Shown here piece after piece: positions 25,135 to 33,850 of a stretch of 63,907 nucleotides of DNA (position 1 is the stretch's first letter; each line of letters begins with the position of its first letter). Made by a program: the position numbers and the translations under genes. The notes under the pieces were generated by a model, which made no database searches, had not been told where the DNA came from, and saw only the letters and a list, made by a program, of their open reading frames with translations. Source of the DNA: Gemmatimonadota bacterium (lineage in GTDB: Bacteria; Latescibacterota; UBA2968); contig VXRD01000140.1 of the NCBI GenBank assembly GCA_009838845.1, forward strand, positions 1 through 63,907, given 5' to 3'.

Positions 25135-27093
25135 TTACCAATCTGAAAACGGAATATTGTGTCCCTGTCCGGGAAACCAGATCATATCGATGACAAACGA
25201 TGTACCCGCCCCCATAAAATGCCCGAGAATCAGGCCGATAAAAAAGGGGCGCGCTGTCCGATACGCCTGGGCGCCGCCAATTCTGAGAATAATAGCTTTG
25301 GCAAACCACGCCAGGAAAATTGGGAGAACGACATATCGCACGGGACCCACTGGACCAGCGGCAAATCCAATAGGGTGAAAAGGAAAACCGGGAAAGCGAT
25401 AGCGCACAAACATCAGGAGCAAGGTAAATACCGCCCCTCCGAACAAAAAACCGATCAACTCCCAATTTCTTCCCCACGGATCCTTCGACTTCTTGACCAA
25501 GTCATCCCATGGCCAGCGCGCCAGTTCACCGGTAAAAATCCCGCCGTAATTGGCGGCACCATTTACATATCCCATATAGATCGTGTACAAAAACGTAGCA
25601 AACACGCCCACGCTCATCGCCAGAATCAGAACCCAGAGCAAGCGTCGCCTATTCGTCTGGATGGTATCGAATAACTTGGTCGAATGCCCCAGCGCGGGCA
25701 TAATCGTCGTCTTGATATCGCTACACCACGAATGAGAAATAGCAATAGAAACGAGCGTGCGCGATGCCAGGGAATTAATACCGAGAATGACCGATGAAAA
25801 AATTTGCGGACACATCGCGGCGCGAAGCGAAATCAACCCAGCCTCTGCAATCAGGCGGGTTTGTCCCAAATACATCACCAGCACGCCAAAAAGGAACAGC
25901 GGGATAAACTTCAACTCCATCCCCGTCTTATAATGCCACACAGCAAGATAAAGCGCGCTCCCTATCAATCCAAACGCGGCAGTGCGATAAGACATAATCT
26001 CGCCCGAGTCATCTACTTCTGGATCATTGTAAAACGCCTTGCGAAATACATTTTTCAGATGTTCCCGCCCCATCCAGAATCCAACGAGAACAATCACAAT
26101 GATTGCACCGTGCGATTGCGCCCCGATCGAAAGCGGATTCGTAGAGTATTCATCAAAAATAGCCTCCTTATAACCCAATCGGTTAAAAAGGCCCATTTCC
26201 ATCGTAGTAAAAAAGTTAAAAAACCACAGACTGAACAGAATATCCAGCTTGATAAAATAGGCAAATCCCGCCACAACCGGGTACATACGCATCGAAATAG
26301 GTGGAAATACCCGGTCGAATACCACATTGGGATAACGCCAGGGGATCTGTGGGAACGAAGGGTTAAAATGATTGATCACATTCCACAGCACCCAGAAAAA
26401 CGTCAATCCAAATCCAATCCAGAAAAGCGGTAGATTTAGAATCGGAATACGAAAAAAGCCCTTCTCTTTCGGCTCTTCCAGCACCGCCAGAGGAACCTCC
26501 ATCAAAGGATATTCAATGCGCTCGTTCTCCACCCATTGCTTTCGCAAAATTACCATCAAACACAAAGCGCACCCATAGTAGGCGACAATTACCGTCATCC
26601 ACCAGAAAACCGGCACCAGCCATATCGTCCATGGAATAGACGCTCCGCGCGGCAGCCCTTCAAAAAACCACCGCAAACCCTCGCCACCCGGGACCACGGT
26701 CCACTCGGGCAAGAGTGTCTCGTAATACACCGCCCACTGGTTTTCCGGCGAAGACAGATAATGGGGCACCGTAAAATTGGCGACCATCTTGCCAATAAAA
26801 TACGTGGGCATCGTGGCCCCGATCAATGGCATCACAAAAATGACAATCAATTCACCCCGGCTCAACTTCAAGAATCGGTTTGCAAACAACACCAGCACCA
26901 TCAAAGGCACCACAGCCGCCATTGACAGGTGATTTTGATCCAGACGGGTCGCGTGCAAAATAAATCGTGCATAAGACCCTGCATTCGTCGCCAGCACCGT
27001 CAATACAATACCAATTGACAGCGACCATACCGAAATCGGTGACCGGGTCTGACGATCGCGTGTTGTCTCGACCTCTCTTAAAGCCTCTGCCAT
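25135..27093 (-). CDS. DUF6785/DUF6784-type large membrane protein, probable transporter
   Basis: A 652-residue protein with about 14-16 hydrophobic spans; the start is at 27093, with AGAGGT upstream. The sequence resembles the DUF6785 plus DUF6784 architecture, distantly like OPT oligopeptide transporters: YLSSPENQWAVYYETLLPEW early, KQWVENERIEYPLMEVPL in the middle, and RPFFIGLILGHFMGAGTSFVIDMIWFP split between the last spans. No function is established for the family as far as I know. It begins 13 bases after the Fe-ADH gene, so the pair forms an operon and the protein may carry the ADH substrate. A paralogue lies at 39571-41550. Confidence 0.85.
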   Translation of the reverse strand: MAEALREVETTRDRQTRSPISVWSLSIGIVLTVLATNAGSYARFILHATRLDQNHLSMAAVVPLMVLVLFANRFLKLSRGELIVIFVMPLIGATMPTYFIGKMVANFTVPHYLSSPENQWAVYYETLLPEWTVVPGGEGLRWFFEGLPRGASIPWTIWLVPVFWWMTVIVAYYGCALCLMVILRKQWVENERIEYPLMEVPLAVLEEPKEKGFFRIPILNLPLFWIGFGLTFFWVLWNVINHFNPSFPQIPWRYPNVVFDRVFPPISMRMYPVVAGFAYFIKLDILFSLWFFNFFTTMEMGLFNRLGYKEAIFDEYSTNPLSIGAQSHGAIIVIVLVGFWMGREHLKNVFRKAFYNDPEVDDSGEIMSYRTAAFGLIGSALYLAVWHYKTGMELKFIPLFLFGVLVMYLGQTRLIAEAGLISLRAAMCPQIFSSVILGINSLASRTLVSIAISHSWCSDIKTTIMPALGHSTKLFDTIQTNRRRLLWVLILAMSVGVFATFLYTIYMGYVNGAANYGGIFTGELARWPWDDLVKKSKDPWGRNWELIGFLFGGAVFTLLLMFVRYRFPGFPFHPIGFAAGPVGPVRYVVLPIFLAWFAKAIILRIGGAQAYRTARPFFIGLILGHFMGAGTSFVIDMIWFPGQGHNIPFSDW

Positions 27094-27106
27094 AATACCT
27101 CTTGAT

Positions 27107-28255
27107 TTAATGGACTTCACGAAGTATCTGTCTTAGCGCAAACTGCGATAAGGCGCGGGGATTGTTTTTTAGACGTTCCGTATTGACATTCTGCGCAAGT
27201 GTTTCCAGGTCTGCATCAGCATCCACACCGACCTGTCGCAGACGGGTTGGACAACCAATGGCGCTGATGAGATCGTCAATGTATTTTCTCGCTTCTTCAG
27301 AGCTCGCAACCCCTATCAGCCTATTGATCTCTCTGATATCTTTCTGAACTTGAGCAACACCTTTGGGATGCCAACAATCACCACTGACTACCCTATTGTT
27401 GTATATTAAGACTGCACCCAACGTCAGAGCCACAGCCAAACCGTGAGGCACGCCAAATTGAGATGTGAGCGTATAGGAAATCGCGTGAGGTGCTGTGGTC
27501 TTGCTGATATTGATCGCTTTACCAGATAGATGGGCAGCGCGGCACATATTAGCACGTACATCGGGTGTGGGACGGTGAACAGCAGCCTCGAGATTATCGA
27601 GCACCAGTTCCAGAGCTTCACTTGCAAAAACACGCGATTGCGCGGTTGCATTCACACTCCACAAAGATTCAACAGCCTGTGACAGTGCGTCCAGGCCAGT
27701 ATGTGCGGTAATAGAAGGTGGCAAATTGGCCGTTAGACTGGGATCGATAATTGCGTAGTCGGGCAACACATTGGCGTGTGCAACGGAATATTTTTGTTCC
27801 CCGACATAAACCACAGCAAAATGCGTGGCTTCACTCCCCGTACCCGCTGTGGTGGGAATGGCGATTAATGGCGCGACTTTATCCCGAATCGGTATATTCC
27901 CTGTAAGAAGCTCGCGGTATTGATCCCGATGTGTACCGCAAATGCCAATGAGCTTGGCCATATCAATTGCAGATCCGCCACCTATGGCAATCATTATATC
28001 ACCTGGATGTGTGTGCCAGAATTTGACTCCGCGCACCACATCGGCGTATTTAGGATTAGGTGCAAAATCATCAAAGATGGCATGGCCGCGCCCCTGTAAT
28101 GCGGATTCTATATACATTTTTGCGCCGGATTTATCGTAGGCTGTGCGATCAGCCACAACAAAAACAGACCGCGCGGCTCTATCATCTAACAAAGACTGCA
28201 CAGTCTCAATAGCCCCGGGTGCCATGTAGATAATCTGTTTCACGAGACGATTCAT
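27107..28255 (-). CDS. Iron-type alcohol dehydrogenase, phosphonoacetaldehyde-reductase-like
   Basis: A 382-residue group III (Fe-type) alcohol dehydrogenase: dinucleotide site GGGSAIDMAKLIG (about 92-104), PTTAGTGSEAT, and metal region GLDALSQAVESLWSVNAT. The AVESLWSVNAT segment resembles phosphonoacetaldehyde reductases of the PhpC type as I remember them. The first metal His of the usual DALTHAIEA is Gln here, while the Asp and later His residues (TAPHAISY, VPHGLAVAL) remain. Divergent placement 31 bases from phnX supports phosphonoacetaldehyde as substrate or product; without PEP mutase nearby, oxidation of 2-hydroxyethylphosphonate is the more likely direction (inference). It is co-transcribed with the DUF6785 transporter. 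Confidence 0.88.
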   Translation of the reverse strand: MNRLVKQIIYMAPGAIETVQSLLDDRAARSVFVVADRTAYDKSGAKMYIESALQGRGHAIFDDFAPNPKYADVVRGVKFWHTHPGDIMIAIGGGSAIDMAKLIGICGTHRDQYRELLTGNIPIRDKVAPLIAIPTTAGTGSEATHFAVVYVGEQKYSVAHANVLPDYAIIDPSLTANLPPSITAHTGLDALSQAVESLWSVNATAQSRVFASEALELVLDNLEAAVHRPTPDVRANMCRAAHLSGKAINISKTTAPHAISYTLTSQFGVPHGLAVALTLGAVLIYNNRVVSGDCWHPKGVAQVQKDIREINRLIGVASSEEARKYIDDLISAIGCPTRLRQVGVDADADLETLAQNVNTERLKNNPRALSQFALRQILREVH

Positions 28256-28286
28256 TTTTTTACCAATAAATCAGAAAGGACAGAAA

Positions 28287-29117
28287 ATGGATTTTTATTT
28301 TCGACGTACATATCGCGGTGCGCTAAAAGCCATTTTGTTAGATTGGGCGGGAACCACAATGGATTACGGATGTTACGCGCCTGCTGTGGTCTTTCGCCAG
28401 GTGTACGAACGCATGCGAGTACCTATCAGCATGGCCGAGGCGCGTGCGCCAATGGGGGCGCATAAAAAAGTCCACATTCGCAAAATATCTCAAATCGCAT
28501 CTGTACACCAGCGCTGGGAAGATACCTACAATCGACCACCTCAGGAATCGGATATCGATGCGATGTTTGAAGCATTTGTACCCTTGCAACTGAATTGTCT
28601 GGCTGAATACGCCGACTTGATTCCCGGTACACTGGAAGCAGTTGCCGAATTTCGCAAGCGCGGATTAAAAATAGGATCGACCACCGGATATACAGGCGAA
28701 ATGATGGCACTATTGCAGGAAGAAGCCAAAAAACGTGGTTATGAACCCGATGCAACCGTATGCGCAACCGACGTTCCCGAAGGCCGCCCAGCACCGTGGA
28801 TGTGTGTGCAAAATGCCATGCAACTGGGCGTGTATCCCTTTGCAGCCTGTGTCAAAGTCGATGACACGATCCCCGGCATCGAAGAAGGTCTCAATGCCGG
28901 CATGTGGACTATTGGACTTGCAAAAACAGGAAATGAAATCGGTCTAAACGAAGAAGAAATCAACCAACTTGATCCCGAAGTACTGCAAACACAGCTCGAG
29001 ACCGTATATCAGCGCATGCATCAGTCCGGCGCACACTATGTCGTCGATGGCATCTGGGATGTACCAACTGTATTAGACGACATCCAGAGCAGGCTCACGC
29101 GCGGCGAGTGCCCCTGA
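28287..29117 (+). CDS. phnX: Phosphonoacetaldehyde hydrolase
   Basis: A 276-residue haloacid-dehalogenase enzyme that cleaves phosphonoacetaldehyde to acetaldehyde and phosphate. The nucleophile motif LLDWAGTTMDYG places the Asp at residue 19. The cap domain shows APMGAHKKVHIR, where Lys60 sits 41 residues after the nucleophile, as the Schiff-base Lys does in characterised PhnX. TTGYTGEMM and the acidic KVDDTIPGIEEGLNAGMWTIGL motif complete the site. AGAAAGGACAG precedes the ATG. No phnW (2-aminoethylphosphonate transaminase) is present, so another source of phosphonoacetaldehyde is needed; the divergent Fe-ADH could supply it. Confidence 0.96.
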   Translation: MDFYFRRTYRGALKAILLDWAGTTMDYGCYAPAVVFRQVYERMRVPISMAEARAPMGAHKKVHIRKISQIASVHQRWEDTYNRPPQESDIDAMFEAFVPLQLNCLAEYADLIPGTLEAVAEFRKRGLKIGSTTGYTGEMMALLQEEAKKRGYEPDATVCATDVPEGRPAPWMCVQNAMQLGVYPFAACVKVDDTIPGIEEGLNAGMWTIGLAKTGNEIGLNEEEINQLDPEVLQTQLETVYQRMHQSGAHYVVDGIWDVPTVLDDIQSRLTRGECP

Positions 29118-29132
29118 TAGGCAGTACTTAAA

Positions 29133-29160
29133 AAAGGCCGTGAGTCAGGTTACGACCTTT
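29133..29160 (+). terminator. Hairpin after phnX
   Basis: AAAGGCCGT and ACGACCTTT form an imperfect stem between the convergent phnX and heparinase-like genes. The following T-run is short (CTTTATG), so the call is tentative. Confidence 0.45.
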
Positions 29161-29170
29161 ATGTGCTCTG

Positions 29171-31681
29171 TTACGCCGTTACGGTTGAGCGCAGGGTGAG
29201 GATCTCTTCTCCCTGCGTATTCACGTCAAACCCGTACCGCTTTTTCTCGACTCCAATCTCGAACCCATTCTCATCCTGTACCACCTGCACATTTGCCTGG
29301 CGCTCTGCAAAAGCAAAAATCAGAATGTCTCCGAGGGTTGATATCCGCACCCGCGTGTTCGCATCCCGCGCTCTCGGGACAAAACTCACCAAACTTCCCG
29401 CCGCCAGCCCAGAAGGCGCGAAAGGCACCTCCTCCTTCTCGAAACAGGCATCCTCTCCATACAGGAGCAACGCATTGATCGATCGCCCGCCCGCACCGAA
29501 GCGCGTCTGTTTCGTCCAGACCCGTCTCAAATCTACCGGATTCAACTTCCAGCCCAGCGCGCCGCTTCCGGTCTCCGGTCCCAGGTCCGTCTCAAAATCC
29601 AACAGCAACCGCCTGCACCCCGGGCATTTCAGATCTACCCTATCAAGATCGCATTTCACCCCTGTCCCAGGCATCTGCACTGCGCCCCCAAACGCCAGCA
29701 CCGTATTCGACTTGATATAAAACGTCCTCGGTTCCGCACGCGACTGCAGATTCTGCGAATCCAGTCCCAATTCACCGAAAATCGCGCGGTCATCGCACCT
29801 GTTCCGGCATCCATCCACCTCGATCTCAATAAATGGATTGTCTCCCGGCCGATTGAACCCGCCCCATCGAATAACCGCATCATGCCACCTGTTGGGTTCA
29901 ATTTTCACAGATGAGACAACCTCTACCGACGTATTTCGCTGGCTCTGCACAACAAATGTCAGCGCGTCCCCGTCCATTATTGCCAGTGAATAATTGTTTA
30001 CCCGGCTTCCCAGGACTCTTCCCACGCCTATTCCCGTATTAAACAAAACCTCTGGTCCTTCTTTTCTACTCTCGCCGTTTAACCGGAAACGCATTCGCAA
30101 TTCACCAGCCCTGGGATTAAAATAAGGCTCTCTCTCGTACTGCAAGTAATCGCGGCCGTTCAATCGCACGAACCCCTCCCCCCCATCTCGCATCACTCTT
30201 ACACCGCGTCTCCGGCGTCTCAATGCCGTCACAAGGATTGGAAAAGTCCCTTTCAACAGCCAGTATTCATGATCCGTTCGAATGGATCGCACGCGCAACC
30301 GTTCGAACCGCGCTGCTGTATCCAGCCGCCGCAGAAACGCCACGATCTCGTTTTGCCCACCCGTGAAAGGAAGGCTGCCGCAGGCCACCGGCTGGGCCTC
30401 CTCCGCGGAAATCGTCTTCAAAATCGGATATCCGCCCCATTGCACATGTAAATTCATAAACCCATGTGCGCTCCCGCCTTTGTATCCCGACACGCAACAG
30501 ACCACAGCATCCCTGTCCCATCCGCTGCGCAGCAATCCGGCTTCTCCGTAGTGCATTCGGGTAAATTTCTTTGAAAGCGGCAATACAATCTTGCGACTCG
30601 ACGGCCGGAACTCAGGATCATAATAACAATAAGCGTACGGAGCGTATGCGATCATACACTCCGCCGTTGTACCCTTCACGCCCATCCCAAACCGGTAGAG
30701 CCGTCCCAGCCTCGGATCGCCAAGTGCTACGTCCCGCATCTCGGCATCTCCAGCTTCCTGCGCCAGCCGAAGCAGGGTCACCGAACACGCGTTTAGCTGG
30801 CTGCCCGAAATCACATTTGAATTTTCTGGATAATACAGCCTGTCTTCGATCACCTGCGGCGGTGCCAGATGATACCGAAACCACGTCAAAGGCTGCTCCA
30901 ATCGCTTCGGAAACGTCTTATACAGATCTTCCCCCGTCACATTGCGCAGCGCATCGGCAAAGTGAAGCATCCACAAATTTTCCCACGGCCAGAACGCAGG
31001 TCCGTCGCCCGGTGCGCCGTCTCGCCCGCAGCCATAGGGCATCACCCCGCTGCGAAACCGATCGATCACGGCCGATACCCAGGCTTCCGCATCGGGATGT
31101 TTTCCCAACAAATACAAAGCCGCCACACCAAAATGCCCGTTGTCAACCACGGCGTGGTGTCGTCCATCCGATGAGTATCGGTTCCGCTCTACATCCGGCC
31201 ACCAGCGTTTCATCATCTGAACCAGACACGCGGTCGCCTGTTTTTTTTCCACATCGGGCAACGCCTTGTCGAGCAGATCCAGCGCCAGTGCAAACGCCTG
31301 CATATACCGGTTGGCCGTATAAAAATGCTCTTCTACCCGGTCACTGTGTTCCCATTCCCCCGCCGCGCGCAACCAATCTCTCGCCCGTTTTAACCAGCGC
31401 GGATCTCCCGTCAGCCGCCAGGCGAATGCATAATGCTCTATCAGTGCGGTTGCGTGCATCCCCGTATAGAACGTCAGGTATAGCTGGTGGTATGGGTGCG
31501 GGCTGTGGGGCCGTTCGGGAATTCGTTTCCACGGCCGCTGAAAATAAAAAATCTCGCAATCTGCGAGAATATTCTTAAGGATTCGTTTTCGCGCCTCATC
31601 CTTCGGCGGCTCGAATCTGTAATCTGGATCATCGGCGGGATGATATAGCCGGGGATGATCCTCACGTAAAATCTGAACCAT
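29171..31681 (-). CDS. Heparinase II/III-like polysaccharide lyase with lamin-G-like domain
   Basis: An 836-residue protein. Residues about 1-340 look like the helical toroid of heparinase II/III and alginate lyases: HQLYLTFYTGMHATALIEHY, TGDPRWLKRARDWLRAAGEWEHSD, VVDNGHFGVAALYLLG. The beta-sheet part (about 370-540) contains FMNLHVQWGGYP. Residues about 540-690 resemble a concanavalin/LamG-like module (MRFRLNGESR, WHDAVIRWGGFN). No signal peptide is visible, which is odd for a lyase. It starts two bases after the stop of the 126-residue gene, so it is coupled to the exported hydroxylase operon. Family assignment rests on overall pattern, not on a single motif. Confidence 0.65.
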   Translation of the reverse strand: MVQILREDHPRLYHPADDPDYRFEPPKDEARKRILKNILADCEIFYFQRPWKRIPERPHSPHPYHQLYLTFYTGMHATALIEHYAFAWRLTGDPRWLKRARDWLRAAGEWEHSDRVEEHFYTANRYMQAFALALDLLDKALPDVEKKQATACLVQMMKRWWPDVERNRYSSDGRHHAVVDNGHFGVAALYLLGKHPDAEAWVSAVIDRFRSGVMPYGCGRDGAPGDGPAFWPWENLWMLHFADALRNVTGEDLYKTFPKRLEQPLTWFRYHLAPPQVIEDRLYYPENSNVISGSQLNACSVTLLRLAQEAGDAEMRDVALGDPRLGRLYRFGMGVKGTTAECMIAYAPYAYCYYDPEFRPSSRKIVLPLSKKFTRMHYGEAGLLRSGWDRDAVVCCVSGYKGGSAHGFMNLHVQWGGYPILKTISAEEAQPVACGSLPFTGGQNEIVAFLRRLDTAARFERLRVRSIRTDHEYWLLKGTFPILVTALRRRRRGVRVMRDGGEGFVRLNGRDYLQYEREPYFNPRAGELRMRFRLNGESRKEGPEVLFNTGIGVGRVLGSRVNNYSLAIMDGDALTFVVQSQRNTSVEVVSSVKIEPNRWHDAVIRWGGFNRPGDNPFIEIEVDGCRNRCDDRAIFGELGLDSQNLQSRAEPRTFYIKSNTVLAFGGAVQMPGTGVKCDLDRVDLKCPGCRRLLLDFETDLGPETGSGALGWKLNPVDLRRVWTKQTRFGAGGRSINALLLYGEDACFEKEEVPFAPSGLAAGSLVSFVPRARDANTRVRISTLGDILIFAFAERQANVQVVQDENGFEIGVEKKRYGFDVNTQGEEILTLRSTVTA

Positions 31682-31683
31682 AA

Positions 31684-32064
31684 TTATTTCAAAGCCTCAT
31701 CAATCAAAAACAGATCGGTCAGCAGCGCGCGCAAATGGATAGAGGCATTTAAGTTGTCGATCAACTGGGAACTGATGGCGGTCTTGCCCAGCACGAGGTT
31801 AATGCCCGCCTGTGCTCTTTTCGCATCGGCATTCATCTCATCCAAAAAATTCCGATAATCCACAAGCTCTCTTTCTTCTGCAATACGCACTGCGGATTCT
31901 CCCAGATTATCGAGCGCGTTATTCATCTCTTTTAGCGCGTGTCGGATCTGAGAATCTGGCCCGTCATCTCCTTCTATACCTTGTGCGGCATAAGCCAGCA
32001 TCAATTCATAGCCCGACTCTATCGCTTCAATATGTTGCGCCCACTCTGAGAAAACATCTGCCAT
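31684..32064 (-). CDS. Small helical protein of the exported Mo-hydroxylase operon
   Basis: A 126-residue, probably all-helical acidic protein without a membrane span or signal peptide; not recognised. The segments LKEMNNALDNLGESAVRIAEEREL and LIDNLNASIHLRALLTDLFLIDEAL look like long amphipathic helices, as in four-helix bundles. It lies three bases after the cytochrome b gene and two before the heparinase-like gene. The position suggests an accessory or assembly role for the hydroxylase-cytochrome complex, but that is inference from context only. Confidence 0.8.
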   Translation of the reverse strand: MADVFSEWAQHIEAIESGYELMLAYAAQGIEGDDGPDSQIRHALKEMNNALDNLGESAVRIAEERELVDYRNFLDEMNADAKRAQAGINLVLGKTAISSQLIDNLNASIHLRALLTDLFLIDEALK

Positions 32065-32067
32065 GCG

Positions 32068-32694
32068 TTATGCGCCTTTTCTTTTTGCATCCCACTTCTC
32101 TGGATCGTGATGTGCGCGATATTCCTCGTCTGTAATCCATCCTTTAATCATTGATCGCGTATAAAAAAGTTTCTCTGGGCGTATGGCAAAATAAACATGC
32201 ATCATAATCAGCGGAATAAAACACAGACCCGAAAAATCGTGCAAAACATAAATAATACCCCAGCTTTCGCCTGAAAAAACATAAGGATCGCGCGTCCAGA
32301 AAGGCGAATCAATTTTAAGCAACATCAAAATACCCGTCACACAGGCAACCAGACTCATAATCGCCACAATATGGTGATAAATCTTTTGCATCAGCCAGTA
32401 TTTGCCGGGCGATACTTTCAAAGCCTTGATCGAACCCGACAGCGAGGAAAGAACGTCTGCAAATTCTCCTCGCGCGATCCACATAGACCGCCAGTCTTGC
32501 CGGGTCAGGGCGTAAATAATGTGAAACAAAACAGAAGCAGTAAAAATCACCCCAGAAACCCAGTGCAGCGTTACCCACGCAAACTTGATCCCCAAAATCG
32601 GCAAAAAACCAGTTAGCACCAGAGCGATCATACACGCAGCCATCAACCAGTGATTGATCCGGGTAGCGAGGGCATGTCTCAGCAGGACATTCAT
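32068..32694 (-). CDS. Cytochrome b561-type membrane cytochrome
   Basis: A 208-residue four-span membrane protein like the gamma subunits of formate dehydrogenase and Ni-Fe hydrogenase. The start at 32694 overlaps the stop of the preceding 51-residue gene (ATGA). Likely haem ligands are His in RINHWLMAACM (span 1), TLHWVSGVIF with FHIIYALT (span 2), KIYHHIVAIM (span 3) and VLHDFSGLCF with MMHVYF (span 4). It would take electrons from the exported hydroxylase and pass them to quinone. The C-terminal tail (TDEEYRAHHDPEKWDAKRKGA) resembles that of hydrogenase/formate dehydrogenase cytochromes. Confidence 0.9.
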   Translation of the reverse strand: MNVLLRHALATRINHWLMAACMIALVLTGFLPILGIKFAWVTLHWVSGVIFTASVLFHIIYALTRQDWRSMWIARGEFADVLSSLSGSIKALKVSPGKYWLMQKIYHHIVAIMSLVACVTGILMLLKIDSPFWTRDPYVFSGESWGIIYVLHDFSGLCFIPLIMMHVYFAIRPEKLFYTRSMIKGWITDEEYRAHHDPEKWDAKRKGA

Positions 32695-32846
32695 TGACCG
32701 TTTTCTTTCACAAAAAAGTGCATATAACCCACATGCAAAACAATAAACACAACGCCAGCACCTGCAAAATACCCGATCAGGTCCCACGAAAGACCTTCTA
32801 AAACCCGCTGGCCCCAGGCATCGCTGGTATATCGAAAAATATCCAT
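32691..32846 (-). CDS. Small single-span membrane protein, 51 residues
   Basis: A short gene overlapping both neighbours: its ATG shares a base with the stop of the FAD-subunit gene (TGATG), and its TGA overlaps the cytochrome ATG (ATGA). The peptide begins MDIFRYTSDAWGQRVLEGLS and has one hydrophobic span at about residues 22-42 (LIGYFAGAGVVFIVLHVGYM), then a short charged tail KENGQ. Two such overlaps are strong evidence that it is translated. A likely role is a membrane subunit linking the exported hydroxylase to the cytochrome, like the small membrane subunits of oxidases; no family is recognised. Confidence 0.75.
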   Translation of the reverse strand: MDIFRYTSDAWGQRVLEGLSWDLIGYFAGAGVVFIVLHVGYMHFFVKENGQ

Positions 32847-33835
32847 CAGCTCTCTCGTATCGCCCGCTTGACCAGATTTTCCATCAGGGGAATCTTAAAC
32901 CCATTGTAATTCAGTGGCGTGGCGCCCCGGGTTGCCGCACTCGCCGCGAGATCGGCAGACGCACCATTTTGGAGACTGCCCTTGACCACCTCTTCCACAA
33001 CTGTCAAGCGCAGTGGCACACACGCAACACCGCCGCATACCATGCGGATATCGACAATCGCATCGTTCTCTACCTTCATCGCAGAGGCAATATTGACCAG
33101 CGCGAAATCCCAGGTGTTCCTTTCGGCTACCTTTTCAAAATAAAAACGCGCATCTGCCCAGGTATTGGGAATCACAATCGACTTGAGCAAATCACCCGGT
33201 TGCAAAATCGTCATGCGCATAATATCCACATCTGGACCAATGAAAAAATCCTCTGCCTGCACCTCTTTTTCCCCATCACCATTTACAACCACCATACGCG
33301 CATCGAGAGCAACAAGTGCGGGAGCAGTATCTGAAGGCGACACGGCAATACAACGATCCGCCCCAAAAAGACAATGTTCGCGGTCAATTCCCTCGGGCGT
33401 ATCCGCATAACAGGTATTTCCGCCCGCGCGATAACAATCCAGACCATACCGATAATACCAGCACCGCGTATCCTGGCAGACATTGCCCCCAATCGTTCCC
33501 GCATTGCGAATTTGCGGACTGGCGACATGTCGCGCAGCATCGGCCAACACACCGTATTTCTCTTTAATCAGCGCACTTGTCTCAATCTCCGTCAGCGTGG
33601 TCAACGCGCCAATCTCAATCCCATCGGCTGTTTCCCGTATCCCATGCAAATCATCAATACCGTTAATATCGATAACTGCTCTGGGCTTCTTGGCGCGGTC
33701 CTTAAACCAGTCAAAACTATCCTGACCGCCTGCCAGAACCCAACCATCATCGCCATAGCGATCCATTAAATTCAGCGCGTGATCTATTGCAGTGGGCTGA
33801 TACAATTCAAAATTAGCCATCATATCTTTGAGCAT
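32846..33835 (-). CDS. PaoB-like FAD-binding subunit with 4Fe-4S insert
   Basis: A 329-residue FAD subunit. FAD motifs are AGGQDSFDWFKD and GTIGGNVCQDTRCWYY. After the second motif comes a Cys-rich insert (Cys in CQDTRC, LDC, NTC, EHC and DRC) as in PaoB and the 4-hydroxybenzoyl-CoA reductase beta subunit, where it holds an extra 4Fe-4S cluster. GGGGG lies eight bases before the ATG. It passes electrons between the 2Fe-2S subunit and, presumably, the cytochrome. Its stop overlaps the start of the 51-residue gene. Confidence 0.93.
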   Translation of the reverse strand: MLKDMMANFELYQPTAIDHALNLMDRYGDDGWVLAGGQDSFDWFKDRAKKPRAVIDINGIDDLHGIRETADGIEIGALTTLTEIETSALIKEKYGVLADAARHVASPQIRNAGTIGGNVCQDTRCWYYRYGLDCYRAGGNTCYADTPEGIDREHCLFGADRCIAVSPSDTAPALVALDARMVVVNGDGEKEVQAEDFFIGPDVDIMRMTILQPGDLLKSIVIPNTWADARFYFEKVAERNTWDFALVNIASAMKVENDAIVDIRMVCGGVACVPLRLTVVEEVVKGSLQNGASADLAASAATRGATPLNYNGFKIPLMENLVKRAIRES

Positions 33836-33850
33836 ATCATTTCCCCCTTC

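Noticed and set aside
30571-31578. A 335-codon plus-strand frame inside the heparinase-like gene
   Set aside because: Its translation is Pro/Ser/Arg-rich and low in hydrophobic residues, as expected of an antisense shadow of a GC-rich gene.
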